The notes under the pieces are model-generated. The model was not told the DNA's origin, did not search any database, and saw nothing but the letters and a program-made list of their open reading frames with translations. Made by a program: the position numbers and the translations under genes. Positions 18,699-26,845 of a stretch of 64,000 bases of DNA are shown here, in pieces. Position 1 is the first letter of the stretch. Each line of letters begins with the position of its first letter. Origin of the DNA: an uncultured Prevotellaceae bacterium (GTDB lineage: Bacteria > Bacteroidota > Bacteroidia > Bacteroidales > Muribaculaceae); assembly GCA_900318335.1 (NCBI GenBank), contig ONKF01000009.1, positions 1 to 64,000 of the forward strand. The letters run 5' to 3'.

Positions 18699-19922
18699 TC
18701 ACTGTACCGGATAAGGGCTACGGCTTGAAGTATTGCGGCGCAGAATCCACTTGGCCACCTTCTTAATCGCAGCCATGATGATGTGGGGCGACTCGTGCAG
18801 CCACGCCGCAAGATAAGACGGCATCGGATAGTTCATCCGCTTAGCCAACTCATAATTATCGTTGGCATAGATGTCGCTCTTGCGGTGCAGGACGGTAAAA
18901 CACTTGTAGGCATAGCTCTGAGCGTAATACTTCTCCTTATCAAATATCTCACTGAAATCGTCAATCCGACCAAAGATTTCAAGCGCCAGCAGGGTGCGTT
19001 TACACTTGTGGCAAACTGAGCAATTATTGGCGGTCGTGATGTCTCCCACACACACGTTCAGATGCCTCTGCATTACCGGGTAATCGAGCAAGCGTTGCGT
19101 CTTGTCGCTACGACGGAATTGGGCACCGTCAGAAATCACCTCAAGCGTCTCGGTGCCGAGCATCATCTCGTTGCACAGGTCGGTCACCGAACCATAGTCC
19201 AATTTGGTGAGATGGGTAATTTCCCAGTAGGAGTAGTCATAGGCCGTGTAGTATTTATCCAACACCTTCTCAAAAACCAGAATGCCAGTGGCGCGGCACA
19301 GCATACCAGCGTTGTACTCCCATTCATATTGGTAAAAGTCAAACAGGTTGGAGTCCATCGGCACAAACGGCAATCCCAATTCTTGGGCACAAGGCAAGAG
19401 GAAGTCATAGCGTGTGTGGAATTTCCGCCTGGCTTTCTCAGTGCCTCCGCCATGAGAGCCCACGTTAAAGAAAAACAGAGCCGACAGTTTGTAATCGGGT
19501 TTCTCCTCGTTGACAAACCTGTCAAATAACGTGGAAAAAGCATCAATTCCTGCCGAGAAGCCTGTGCCGACAAGGTGATTGGTCTTGACTGTGTTGGCAA
19601 ATCCCGCTACCTCGACTTTCACTTCATGCAATTCGGGCAGGAACGCCCTTTCACATGGCTGCACGTAGTGGGTGACGTTGTCATAGAGTTTCTCGCTGAC
19701 GCAGCCCTCCACCTTGATATCATGCCCGTAGAACATGGCAGGGAACAACATGGCCACAAGGAATGCATCGTAAACGTCATCGGTCAGCCAGTCGCTAAAT
19801 TGCACTGGCACCGAGAACCATAATTGCTTACTCTGCGAGAATGGACAGTCCACGTCACACACTATGCGATACTCCTGTGATTCAGGCAGATGTTCTTTCC
19901 TTAAATTAGAAACCCGTATCAT
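18699..19922 (-). CDS. PP-loop-like protein with Cys cluster
   Basis: A 407-residue soluble protein. GTGFSAGIDAFSTL (about 122-135) resembles the SGGxDS ATP-binding loop of N-type ATP pyrophosphatases such as QueC and asparagine synthetases. Near residue 310 a cluster CSVCHKCKRT could bind zinc or iron-sulfur. Similar PP-loop/CxxCxKC proteins occur in polysaccharide loci, but I know of no settled function. If active it would adenylate a carbonyl or carboxyl group for amidation or thiolation. It overlaps the flippase stop by 4 nt, so the two are translationally coupled. Confidence 0.55.
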   Translation of the reverse strand: MIRVSNLRKEHLPESQEYRIVCDVDCPFSQSKQLWFSVPVQFSDWLTDDVYDAFLVAMLFPAMFYGHDIKVEGCVSEKLYDNVTHYVQPCERAFLPELHEVKVEVAGFANTVKTNHLVGTGFSAGIDAFSTLFDRFVNEEKPDYKLSALFFFNVGSHGGGTEKARRKFHTRYDFLLPCAQELGLPFVPMDSNLFDFYQYEWEYNAGMLCRATGILVFEKVLDKYYTAYDYSYWEITHLTKLDYGSVTDLCNEMMLGTETLEVISDGAQFRRSDKTQRLLDYPVMQRHLNVCVGDITTANNCSVCHKCKRTLLALEIFGRIDDFSEIFDKEKYYAQSYAYKCFTVLHRKSDIYANDNYELAKRMNYPMPSYLAAWLHESPHIIMAAIKKVAKWILRRNTSSRSPYPVQ

Positions 19923-21457
19923 GACTTTTTAAGATGTAATCTCTCAACAATGATGTTTTTAATAAACTGCCGCTCGGGAACGGTCATGCCGGCTTTCCAG
20001 ATAAACGGCAGTACCAGTGCCTCAAAGGCGATTGTAAAGGCTATCAACTTCAAGAAGGTGTCATTCCCGACAAACAACAGATAGACCAATGAAATCAGAC
20101 AGCCAAAAACCAGAATGGGTATAATCCTTGTCACAAACATCCTGAAGTAACGCTTGATGTCGAAATCAAGCAGTTTCTTGCTCTGATGAATCAACAGCAC
20201 CACGACAAAGAACTTGAACAAAATGGCCAATACAAATACCGACTCTGGCGCCATACCCATTTTCAGCGCCAAGTAAGAGCAGATGACATTCAAGAAATAC
20301 AAGATGGTGAGCACGACCTCATAGGTCTTGATCTTGCTCGTGGCCAACACTGCCGTATAGAGCGGAGTGGTGAAACAATCTATGAAGGTATAAACAAGGA
20401 TCAGGTTGGCAAAGTTCACCGCATGGTCAGGCACCTCGACGAGCCACACGTCAAGCAGGGTGCGCGTGTTGTTGATGAGCGGGAATATCAGGATGACCGT
20501 CAAGAAGAACGAGAACTTGGTGCTCTTGACAAGCAGGTCGTTCAAGCGGCCCACCTCATCAGAGGCATAGGACTTGGTAATCTGTGGCTGGACCGCGGTC
20601 ATGAATCCGCTGATGAAGCGGGTCACCACGCCATTGACCTGCATAGCCACGCCCTGGGCAGCATTGACTACTGGGCCGAAGAAGATGTTCAGCAGCATCA
20701 CGACACCCTCGTCCTTGAGCACCACAGCGGCATTGCCGATGAAAGTCCAACCCACAAACATGGAGATTTCCTTCACTATCTTTCGGTCGAGGGCAGGACG
20801 CGCCTTGCACTCGGGGAACTTGACCGCACAGTAGAAGAAATAGATCGCTTGATATATCACACTGGTGATGAATCCCAGGATTGAATAAAACACGAGTTTA
20901 TCAATGGGCGAGATATAGAGCAGGACGACGATGAGCAGCTTGATGACGACATCGAGGATGCTCAAATAGGCAAAAGTCGTCATCTTCTCGTGGGAAATCA
21001 CCGACGCGCCATAGGGTACCGCAAACAGCGAGAGCGAGAAGCAGGCAATTGAGCAATGCAGCGCCCATTGGGCCGCGTGCATGCGCTCGGCAGGGATATT
21101 CAACTTGGTGTTGAGGAACCACATCGCCAGTATCTCACAGATAATGAACATGGCGATTGCAAGCAGGATGTGGATAGCGCTGACGGTGGCAAACGTCTTC
21201 TTCAACTGGGCAAAGTCGCCGCGTCCCAACTCATAGGTCAAGTAACGGCTCGTGGAAACCGACAGGGAACCCGACAGGATAGTGAACATGCCCACAAGTC
21301 CTCCGACCACGCTATAGATGCCATAATCAACAACGCCCAGCACGGCAAGCACCAGTCGGCTCGTGTAGAGCGTGACGAGCATGACCACAATCATGCGGAT
21401 GTAAAGCATGACTGTGTTCTTGGCAATGCGTCGGTTACTGCTCTGTTGCCCCTCCAT
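19919..21457 (-). CDS. Wzx-like polysaccharide flippase (MOP superfamily)
   Basis: A 512-residue membrane protein with about 12-14 predicted helices, first gene of the operon. SRLVLAVLGVVDYGIYSVVGGLVG (positions about 35-58) is typical of the polysaccharide-transport branch of the MOP/MATE superfamily, which moves lipid-linked glycans across the inner membrane. No glycosyltransferase or Wzy polymerase adjoins it, which is unusual. A textbook promoter lies 34 nt before the ATG. Confidence 0.82.
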   Translation of the reverse strand: MEGQQSSNRRIAKNTVMLYIRMIVVMLVTLYTSRLVLAVLGVVDYGIYSVVGGLVGMFTILSGSLSVSTSRYLTYELGRGDFAQLKKTFATVSAIHILLAIAMFIICEILAMWFLNTKLNIPAERMHAAQWALHCSIACFSLSLFAVPYGASVISHEKMTTFAYLSILDVVIKLLIVVLLYISPIDKLVFYSILGFITSVIYQAIYFFYCAVKFPECKARPALDRKIVKEISMFVGWTFIGNAAVVLKDEGVVMLLNIFFGPVVNAAQGVAMQVNGVVTRFISGFMTAVQPQITKSYASDEVGRLNDLLVKSTKFSFFLTVILIFPLINNTRTLLDVWLVEVPDHAVNFANLILVYTFIDCFTTPLYTAVLATSKIKTYEVVLTILYFLNVICSYLALKMGMAPESVFVLAILFKFFVVVLLIHQSKKLLDFDIKRYFRMFVTRIIPILVFGCLISLVYLLFVGNDTFLKLIAFTIAFEALVLPFIWKAGMTVPERQFIKNIIVERLHLKKS

Positions 21458-21490
21458 GGCTTATTGCATCTTTTTCACTTGCATAAATTG

Positions 21491-21521
21491 CAAATGTAGT
21501 CAGAATCGATGACACGACAAA
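21491..21521 (-). promoter_or_regulatory. promoter of the flippase operon
   Basis: TTTG at 21521..21518, a 19-nt spacer and TACATTTG at 21498..21491. Leader of about 27 nt. One of the best consensus matches in the window. Confidence 0.8.
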
Positions 21522-21613
21522 AAGATTTGCCGAAATTTTCCCCATCCCGGGCGTTTTTGGGGCTCACGGTACCGTTGCCACACGGCGAATTGCATAGCGT
21601 TAGAGACAATATA

Positions 21614-21645
21614 TTTGGCTGTAACAGGAAAAATGACTAAGTTTG
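21614..21645 (+). promoter_or_regulatory. promoter of the WG-repeat lipoprotein
   Basis: TTTG at 21614-21617, a 20-nt spacer, TAAGTTTG at 21638-21645. It overlaps the upstream TTG (21643) of the reading frame, so that TTG cannot be the start. Confidence 0.8.
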
Positions 21646-21672
21646 CACCCTCAAAACAACATGATTCAAGAA

Positions 21673-23190
21673 ATGAAGATTATTGCTCAGATTGCACTTG
21701 CCGCGATTGTGGCATTGCTGATGACCGCCTGTGGCGGCAACGATACAACTTACCAGTACAAGACGCAATATCTGCCCGTGCAACTCGTGGGCAGTGAGAA
21801 GTGGAGCATCCTCGACATCAACTCGGGCGAGGTGGTCGCCAAGGATGCGTTTGACAATGCACCGTCGCCTGTTGTTGACGGCATGTTCTATGTGAAGAAC
21901 AACGAGGGGAGTTACGACTACTATGACGTGAGTGCTCCCACCCAGCCCGTGGCTGGCCACTATGGCAGCGTGACCTCCTTCAGCGACGACGGCGTGGCCG
22001 TCGCCAGCCGTGTGGGCGGTTCGTTGTGCGTCATCAACCGCAAGGGCGAGGTTGTCAAGGAGTTGCCCAAGGACGTGTCACAGTGCTCAATGTTTGCCCG
22101 TGGCATGGCTGCATTCCAGAACGACAACGGCTCGTGGGGCTTTATCAACGCAAGCGGCGACACGATTGTGCCCGCCAATTACAATAGCGTGAACCTGTTC
22201 CTGTATGACGACTATGCTGTGGTCATCGATGCCGTCCAGCCAAGCGACAGCATCCTGAACTTCAGTGTCATCAACAAGAGCGGTAAGGTGATGTTCACCG
22301 CTGCCAGCAACGAGTACCAGCCTGTGCAGCCTTACTTCATCAACGGAGTCCTGCCCGTCATCAAGGGTGACACGATCGTGTGCCTCAACCCGGACGGCAA
22401 GGAGGTGCCCAACCCCATCGACGACAAGCAGAAGGTTGAGAAAGGCGGATATGCCGATTTCTCCCGCACTCCGTCAGGTGACTATATTGTTTTTAAGGAC
22501 AAGAAAACCGGATTGGTGGACAAGGCAAACAATGTGCTCATTCCCATCGAGCACGACAACCTTATCGACATCAATGGTGACCGCCTGATTGCTGTTGACG
22601 GCGACACCTACCACATCGTGGACCGCAACGGTAAGGCCGTTGGCAACGCCAAGTTCAACGATGCCCACGTGAGTGAGGACAACCCCTATGCCGCACGTGG
22701 CTTCATTGACACCGACCTTGCTGCAGCAGCCATGATGATGATGTTTGACGAAACCAACTGCTGCGGTGCTACTGCTACCACCACGCTCATGGACATGAAC
22801 GGGATGGTGGGTACCGACGCCCGCATGTATGTCGGCAACAACACCCTGATGTTGCCCCAGGGACCCTACATGATTCAATATGTGTTTGATCGCGAAGTTG
22901 CATCGGCCAATGCCGACAGCACCAGCGCCGAGTTCAACTACGACGCACGCGTGAAATGTGTCATCATGTCGCTCAACGTCAAGCACTGCCCGTCGAGCAC
23001 CGAGCCCGCCATCGTCAACAAGGTGGAGAGCCGTCTGGGCACCAAGGGGTTTGTCCTTGCGAGAGACGGCATCTTCTGCAGCGATTACCAGACGGCCATG
23101 ACTCTGGGCTACGACAAGGGTATCGTCAACGCCATCTACTACATGCGCTTCAACGAGTCTGTTCCTCAAAGCAAGAACAAGAGAAACTAA
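21673..23190 (+). CDS. WG-repeat lipoprotein
   Basis: A 505-residue exported protein. The signal segment IAQIALAAIVALLMTACGG ends in a lipobox, so it is lipid-anchored. The body is a run of about 45-residue WG/KWG-type repeats with WSILDINSGEVV, WGFINASGDTIVPANYN and TGLVDKANNVLIPIEHDN, which fold as beta-propeller-like blades. The C-terminal 120 residues leave the repeat pattern. Function of such proteins is unknown; surface binding is a guess. The ATG at 21673 (or 21661) follows the promoter; the earlier TTG lies in the -7 box. Confidence 0.8.
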   Translation: MKIIAQIALAAIVALLMTACGGNDTTYQYKTQYLPVQLVGSEKWSILDINSGEVVAKDAFDNAPSPVVDGMFYVKNNEGSYDYYDVSAPTQPVAGHYGSVTSFSDDGVAVASRVGGSLCVINRKGEVVKELPKDVSQCSMFARGMAAFQNDNGSWGFINASGDTIVPANYNSVNLFLYDDYAVVIDAVQPSDSILNFSVINKSGKVMFTAASNEYQPVQPYFINGVLPVIKGDTIVCLNPDGKEVPNPIDDKQKVEKGGYADFSRTPSGDYIVFKDKKTGLVDKANNVLIPIEHDNLIDINGDRLIAVDGDTYHIVDRNGKAVGNAKFNDAHVSEDNPYAARGFIDTDLAAAAMMMMFDETNCCGATATTTLMDMNGMVGTDARMYVGNNTLMLPQGPYMIQYVFDREVASANADSTSAEFNYDARVKCVIMSLNVKHCPSSTEPAIVNKVESRLGTKGFVLARDGIFCSDYQTAMTLGYDKGIVNAIYYMRFNESVPQSKNKRN

Positions 23191-23205
23191 AAACACTTAA
23201 TGCAT

Positions 23206-23258
23206 GAGTGCGGATGCCCCTTTAAACTGTAAACTTTAAACTTTAAACTATAAGCATA
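23206..23258 (-). repeat. dispersed intergenic repeat, copy B
   Basis: Reading leftward: GCTTATAGTTTAAAG, tandem GTTTAAAG/GTTTACAG units, then GGGGCATCCGCAC. It ends 1 nt before the queD ATG and lacks the GCTCGCTGCG head of copies A and D. Confidence 0.65.
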
Positions 23259-23259
23259 T

Positions 23260-23595
23260 ATGTATTACGTACAAAAGACACTCGAGATTTCATCGGCCCA
23301 CATGCTGTACCTCGACCATAACAGCAAGTGTGAGAATCTGCATGGCCACAACTGGATTGTGAACGTCTATTGCAAGGCCGAAGAGTTGGACGACAATGGC
23401 ATGGTCACCGATTTCACTATTATCAAGGAGATGGTGCATGGCAAACTTGACCACCGCAACCTGAACGAGGTGCTTGACTTCAATCCCACGGCCGAGAACA
23501 TTGCCCGTTGGATCGTCGATACCATCCCCAACTGCTACCGCGCCGACGTGCGCGAAAGCGCCAACAACCTGGCCATCTACATCAAGGACGAATAG
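23260..23595 (+). CDS. queD: 6-carboxytetrahydropterin synthase QueD
   Basis: A 111-residue enzyme of preQ1/queuosine synthesis that converts dihydroneopterin triphosphate to 6-carboxytetrahydropterin. Zinc ligands His14, His28 and His30 (SSAHM, LHGHNW) and the catalytic Cys24 are visible, as is the LDHRNLNE motif. Normal length. queE follows 57 nt downstream with a repeat copy between; queF and queC lie 2.5 kb away on the other strand. Confidence 0.93.
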   Translation: MYYVQKTLEISSAHMLYLDHNSKCENLHGHNWIVNVYCKAEELDDNGMVTDFTIIKEMVHGKLDHRNLNEVLDFNPTAENIARWIVDTIPNCYRADVRESANNLAIYIKDE

Positions 23596-23652
23596 GAGTT
23601 AGGAGTTAGGAGTTGGCATCCGCCAACTTGGGACTAAGGACTAAAAACTAGG
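23596..23652 (+). repeat. dispersed intergenic repeat, copy C (variant)
   Basis: Tandem AGGAGTTAGGAGTT, then GTTGGCATCCGCCAAC (a 6-bp hairpin with GCATCCGC at its centre), then GGACTAAGGACTAAAAACTA. It fills the whole queD-queE gap. It shares the GCATCCGC core with the other copies but has a different tandem unit. Confidence 0.6.
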
Positions 23653-24243
23653 ATGTACAAAGTCAACGAGATCTTCCAGTCGCTGCAAGGTGAGGGCTAT
23701 AACACAGGAACCGCCAGCGTGTTCATCAGGCTGAGCGGCTGCAACCTGCGTTGCTCTTTCTGTGACACACGGCACGAGGAAGGCACGATGATGTCACTGC
23801 CCGAAATCGTGGAAGAGGTCATGCAATATCCACTTGCACCGCTCATCGTGCTCACGGGCGGTGAGCCGTCGTTGTGGATTGATGAGGATTTTGTGTCGGG
23901 GCTCAAACAGATGACAGGCAAACGCATTGCCATCGAGACCAACGGCACCCATTCCCTGCCAAGCAACCTCGACTGGGTAACATTTTCTCCAAAAACAGGC
24001 CTCGGCAACAGCGGCAACATTCCTGTGGTGCTCACCCATTGTGACGAACTCAAGGTGGTGTATTTGGGACAAGACTTGTCACAGTATGACAGCATTCAAA
24101 CTAATCACCGCTACCTGCAACCTTGCTGGGTGAGCGATGAGAATCAACGCTTCAACAACATGCGGGCCACAGTCCAGGCTGTCCTAGAAAACCCCCAGTG
24201 GCGGCTCTCGCTCCAAACTCACCGCATCCTAGGCATCCAGTAA
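23653..24243 (+). CDS. queE: 7-carboxy-7-deazaguanine synthase QueE
   Basis: A 196-residue radical SAM enzyme that turns 6-carboxytetrahydropterin into 7-carboxy-7-deazaguanine. The [4Fe-4S] motif is SGCNLRCSFCDT (Cys30, Cys34, Cys37), and LTGGEPS (about 75-81) is the SAM-binding GGE motif. The N-terminal FQSLQGEGYNTGT matches the family. Ends at a bidirectional terminator shared with the toxin gene. Confidence 0.95.
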   Translation: MYKVNEIFQSLQGEGYNTGTASVFIRLSGCNLRCSFCDTRHEEGTMMSLPEIVEEVMQYPLAPLIVLTGGEPSLWIDEDFVSGLKQMTGKRIAIETNGTHSLPSNLDWVTFSPKTGLGNSGNIPVVLTHCDELKVVYLGQDLSQYDSIQTNHRYLQPCWVSDENQRFNNMRATVQAVLENPQWRLSLQTHRILGIQ

Positions 24244-24261
24244 AGATATCAGAGAAAAAAG

Positions 24262-24304
24262 AAGAGTTAATAGTTCTCGGAGATGATTCCGGCTATTAAC
24301 TCTT
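24262..24304. terminator. bidirectional terminator queE / toxin
   Basis: AAGAGTTAATAG (24262-24273) pairs perfectly with CTATTAACTCTT (24293-24304). A-rich sequence precedes it and TTTATTT follows, so it works both ways. Confidence 0.85.
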
Positions 24305-24580
24305 TTATTTGTCGTTATAATGACCGTAAGAGGTAAGTATCAGCACCAAGACCTCATCTTCAAAGATGCGATAAATCATTCTGTGCTTCTTGGTGATTTC
24401 ACGACTCCAGCGGCCCTCGGGCTTTCCCTTCAATGGTTCAGGATGCCCAGTCCCTGTCTTAGGGTGTTCACGCAACTCGTCAATAAAACGCAATGCTTTC
24501 TTAAAAGCCTTAGGTTCGCTCTTAGCAAGACGGGCCAACCCCTCATTGGCTAAATCGGTAAACCTCAGTTCATACATCAT
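24305..24580 (-). CDS. YoeB/Txe-type mRNA interferase toxin
   Basis: A 91-residue RelE-superfamily toxin of the YoeB/Txe branch, which cleaves mRNA at the ribosome. PLKGKPEGRWSREITKKHRMIYR (about 48-70) and the C-terminal LTSYGHYNDK carry the expected Glu, Arg, His and Tyr residues of the active site. A GTG at 24586 opens the frame; the ATG at 24580 is used. Its start overlaps the antitoxin stop, which is typical. Confidence 0.88.
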   Translation of the reverse strand: MMYELRFTDLANEGLARLAKSEPKAFKKALRFIDELREHPKTGTGHPEPLKGKPEGRWSREITKKHRMIYRIFEDEVLVLILTSYGHYNDK

Positions 24581-24830
24581 ACCCACTTCTCTTAAGCATG
24601 TCTTCCACAGATTCGCCAGGCTTCAAAGTCGTAAATTGCCCTTGACGATATTGTTCTTCGGCCTCTTCAACACGTGAAAAGAACTCTTCTTCGGTCATCA
24701 AGGTTGTGTCTTTCTGTTTCTCGGCAACAACGCGACGCAGATATTTGGCCACACGCTTGAGCAGATTCTCATCTTCAGCAACAATACTCAAATTGCGGAG
24801 CACTTCAGCATTTAATTCAGCAGTAGTCAT
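24570..24830 (-). CDS. antitoxin of the YoeB-type pair
   Basis: An 86-residue acidic protein directly upstream of and overlapping the toxin. It lacks the usual Phd/YefM start. The N-terminal half (about 1-40) is helical and basic at RVAKYLRRVVAEK. The C-terminal half, FSRVEEAEEQYRQGQ and then KPGESVEDMLKRSGYDV, looks like the flexible toxin-neutralising tail. Such antitoxins normally repress their own promoter; the promoter sits 23-54 nt upstream. Identity rests mainly on context. Confidence 0.75.
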   Translation of the reverse strand: MTTAELNAEVLRNLSIVAEDENLLKRVAKYLRRVVAEKQKDTTLMTEEEFFSRVEEAEEQYRQGQFTTLKPGESVEDMLKRSGYDV

Positions 24831-24852
24831 AATCTTAGTATTTTATTGAGTG

Positions 24853-24884
24853 CAAAGATATGTTTTCTTTCTGAAAAATGCAAA
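24853..24884 (-). promoter_or_regulatory. toxin-antitoxin promoter
   Basis: TTTG at 24884..24881, a 20-nt spacer, TATCTTTG at 24860..24853. Leader of about 16 nt. Confidence 0.75.
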
Positions 24885-25035
24885 AACCAAGCCATAAACC
24901 TTGACACATGCACTGCCAACAACGCTAATCAATCCCTTCCGCTAAACTACAAGCGTAATTATGGATTCCATTCATTTCATTCTCTTTAGTACAATTTGAA
25001 TGAAATCAACAAACGAAAAACTCCCACATCATCGC

Positions 25036-25080
25036 AAAGAAACATCCGCACTCCCTCGATTGGAATGCGGATGTTTCTTT
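25036..25080. terminator. fabD terminator, 15-bp perfect stem
   Basis: AAAGAAACATCCGCA (25036-25050) pairs perfectly with TGCGGATGTTTCTTT (25066-25080) around a 15-nt loop. It is built partly from the ACATCCGC end of repeat copy D. Confidence 0.85.
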
Positions 25081-25116
25081 AACCTTTAAACTCTAAACTG
25101 CGAGCGCAGCGAGCAT
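25042..25116 (-). repeat. dispersed intergenic repeat, copy D
   Basis: Reading leftward from the fabD stop: GCTCGCTGCGCTCGCAG, GTTTAGAGTTTAAAGG, then ACATCCGC inside the terminator stem. Bases 25088-25116 equal 14497-14525. Confidence 0.8.
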
Positions 25117-25117
25117 A

Positions 25118-25996
25118 TTACTGACGACCCGAGAGGACGACGTCGCGGCTGGTCTTGGCGATAAGGCCTTGCAGCACCTTGCCGGGACCCAGTTCCTCGG
25201 CTTCGGTCATGCCGTCGGCTACCATGTTGGCAACGATGTGGCTCCAACGTACGGGAGCGGTGAGCTGTTGCAGCAGGTTGGCCTTGATTTCGGCAGGATC
25301 GGTGTGGGGCTTAGCGTCCACGTCCTGATAGATGGGGCAAACGGGAGCCGAGAAGTCAGCAGCCTCGATAGCCTCGGCCAGTTCGGCACGGGCGGGCTCC
25401 ATTAGGGGCGAGTGGAAAGCGCCACCCACCTTGAGGGGCAACGCGCGGCGAGCGCCAGCCTCCTTGAATTTCTCACAAGCGGCCTCGATAGCGGCAATCT
25501 CACCCGAGATGACCACCTGACCGGGGCAGTTATAGTTGGCAGGAACACAGATGCCATCGATCGAGGCACAGATTTCCTCCACCTTAGCATCGTCCATACC
25601 GATGATGGCAGCCATCGTCGAGGGAGCGGCCTCACAAGCCTTCTGCATGGCCAGGGCACGTGCCTCGACCAATTTCAAGCCCTGCTCAAAGGGCAGTGCG
25701 CCAGCAGCCACCAGTGCCGAGAATTCACCCAGCGAGTGTCCAGCCACCATGTCGGGCTTGAACTCATCACCCATCGTGAGGGCGAGAATTACTGAATGCA
25801 GGAATACGGCGGGCTGAGTGACCTTGGTCTGCTTCAGGTCGTCCTCGGTGCCTTCAAACATGAGATCTGTGATGCGGAAACCCAGCACCTCATTGGCTTT
25901 TTCAAACAATTCTTTGGCCTGAGGGTTGTTGTCATACAGTTCCTTGCCCATACCGACAAACTGTGCGCCCTGACCAGGGAATACGAATGCTTTCAT
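25118..25996 (-). CDS. fabD: malonyl-CoA:ACP transacylase
   Basis: A 292-residue enzyme that loads malonyl groups on acyl carrier protein for fatty acid synthesis. Active-site motifs are GHSLGE (Ser88), the Arg in EARALAMQ (about 113) and His195 in AFHSPLM. N-terminal VFPGQGAQFVGMG is standard. Alone here rather than in a fab cluster. The TAnnTTTG box at 26054..26047 is followed by a leader of about 45 nt. Confidence 0.96.
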   Translation of the reverse strand: MKAFVFPGQGAQFVGMGKELYDNNPQAKELFEKANEVLGFRITDLMFEGTEDDLKQTKVTQPAVFLHSVILALTMGDEFKPDMVAGHSLGEFSALVAAGALPFEQGLKLVEARALAMQKACEAAPSTMAAIIGMDDAKVEEICASIDGICVPANYNCPGQVVISGEIAAIEAACEKFKEAGARRALPLKVGGAFHSPLMEPARAELAEAIEAADFSAPVCPIYQDVDAKPHTDPAEIKANLLQQLTAPVRWSHIVANMVADGMTEAEELGPGKVLQGLIAKTSRDVVLSGRQ

Positions 25997-26046
25997 TGTC
26001 TTGTTATTTTAGTAGTTAATGATGTTTCTTTATCTCAAAACGGCTG

Positions 26047-26054
26047 CAAAGATA
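26047..26054 (-). promoter_or_regulatory. fabD TAnnTTTG box
   Basis: TATCTTTG on the minus strand, just inside the left arm of the 26064-26180 inverted repeat. The -33 position falls within that arm and lacks TTTG. Confidence 0.5.
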
Positions 26055-26063
26055 ATCATTTTT

Positions 26064-26180
26064 AGTGAATAGTGAACAGTTAATAGAGAATAGTTTAATC
26101 AACTAACCAGCAAAAACAACACAATTAATTGATTATCAGCCAACTATCAACTATTATCTATTAACTCTTAACTATTAACT
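26064..26180. repeat. 31-bp inverted repeat between queC and fabD
   Basis: The arm 26064-26094 is the reverse complement of 26150-26180 with 4 mismatches in 31. Both arms are made of ACTATT/TTAACT words. The right arm overlaps the queC stop codon. The 55-nt centre is AT-rich. It could form a large stem-loop or be a degenerate mobile repeat. Confidence 0.7.
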
Positions 26181-26838
26181 ATGCCAAGTATTCCGTAGTG
26201 TCGTCAATGCCGGCATCCCGCAAGGCTTGACGCCTCTCGGTGCAGGTGCCGCAGGTGCCACAATGCTTCTCGCCGCCCTTGTAACAGGAGTAGGTCTCGC
26301 TGTAGTCCAGCCCCAGGGCCGCACCGTGGCGGGCGATGTCGGCTTTGGTCAAGTCGGTATAGGGGGCATAAACCTTAACGCCCTCGTAGGTACCCGTCAT
26401 CATCGCAGTGCTCATCGCCTCGATAAAAGGTGAGCGGCAGTCGGGATAGATGGAATGGTCCCCCGCATGATTGGCAATCATGACACGCCTCAGGCCGTTG
26501 CTCTCGGCAATGCCGCAGGCGATAGCCAGCATGATGCCGTTGCGGAAGGGCACCACCGTCGATTTCATGTTCTCGTCATTATAGTTGCCATCGGGGATAG
26601 CGTCGGCACTCTCGAGCAAGGCGCTCTTGAAGTATTTGTGCATGAAATCCAGAGGAATTATCAGGTGCTTGATGCCCAAGCGCTTACAGTGCATGATGGC
26701 ACAACGGCGCTCACGGCCGTTCTGGGTGCTACCGTAGTCAAAGGTGATAGCCAAGGCAATCTCGTCCTTGTACTCATAGAGCATGGTCGTCGAGTCCATG
26801 CCGCCAGATGTGATAATAACAGCGTCTTTCTTAGCCAT
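26179..26838 (-). CDS. queC: 7-cyano-7-deazaguanine synthase QueC
   Basis: A 219-residue ATP-dependent enzyme that turns 7-carboxy-7-deazaguanine into preQ0. It has the PP-loop SGGMDS (11-16) and a four-Cys zinc site near the C-terminus (CYKGGEKHCGTCGTC). The longer frame upward to 26970 overlaps queF and has no family match, so the ATG at 26838 is chosen, 7 nt after the queF stop. queF-queC form one operon. Confidence 0.95.
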   Translation of the reverse strand: MAKKDAVIITSGGMDSTTMLYEYKDEIALAITFDYGSTQNGRERRCAIMHCKRLGIKHLIIPLDFMHKYFKSALLESADAIPDGNYNDENMKSTVVPFRNGIMLAIACGIAESNGLRRVMIANHAGDHSIYPDCRSPFIEAMSTAMMTGTYEGVKVYAPYTDLTKADIARHGAALGLDYSETYSCYKGGEKHCGTCGTCTERRQALRDAGIDDTTEYLA

Positions 26839-26845
26839 GGTTATC

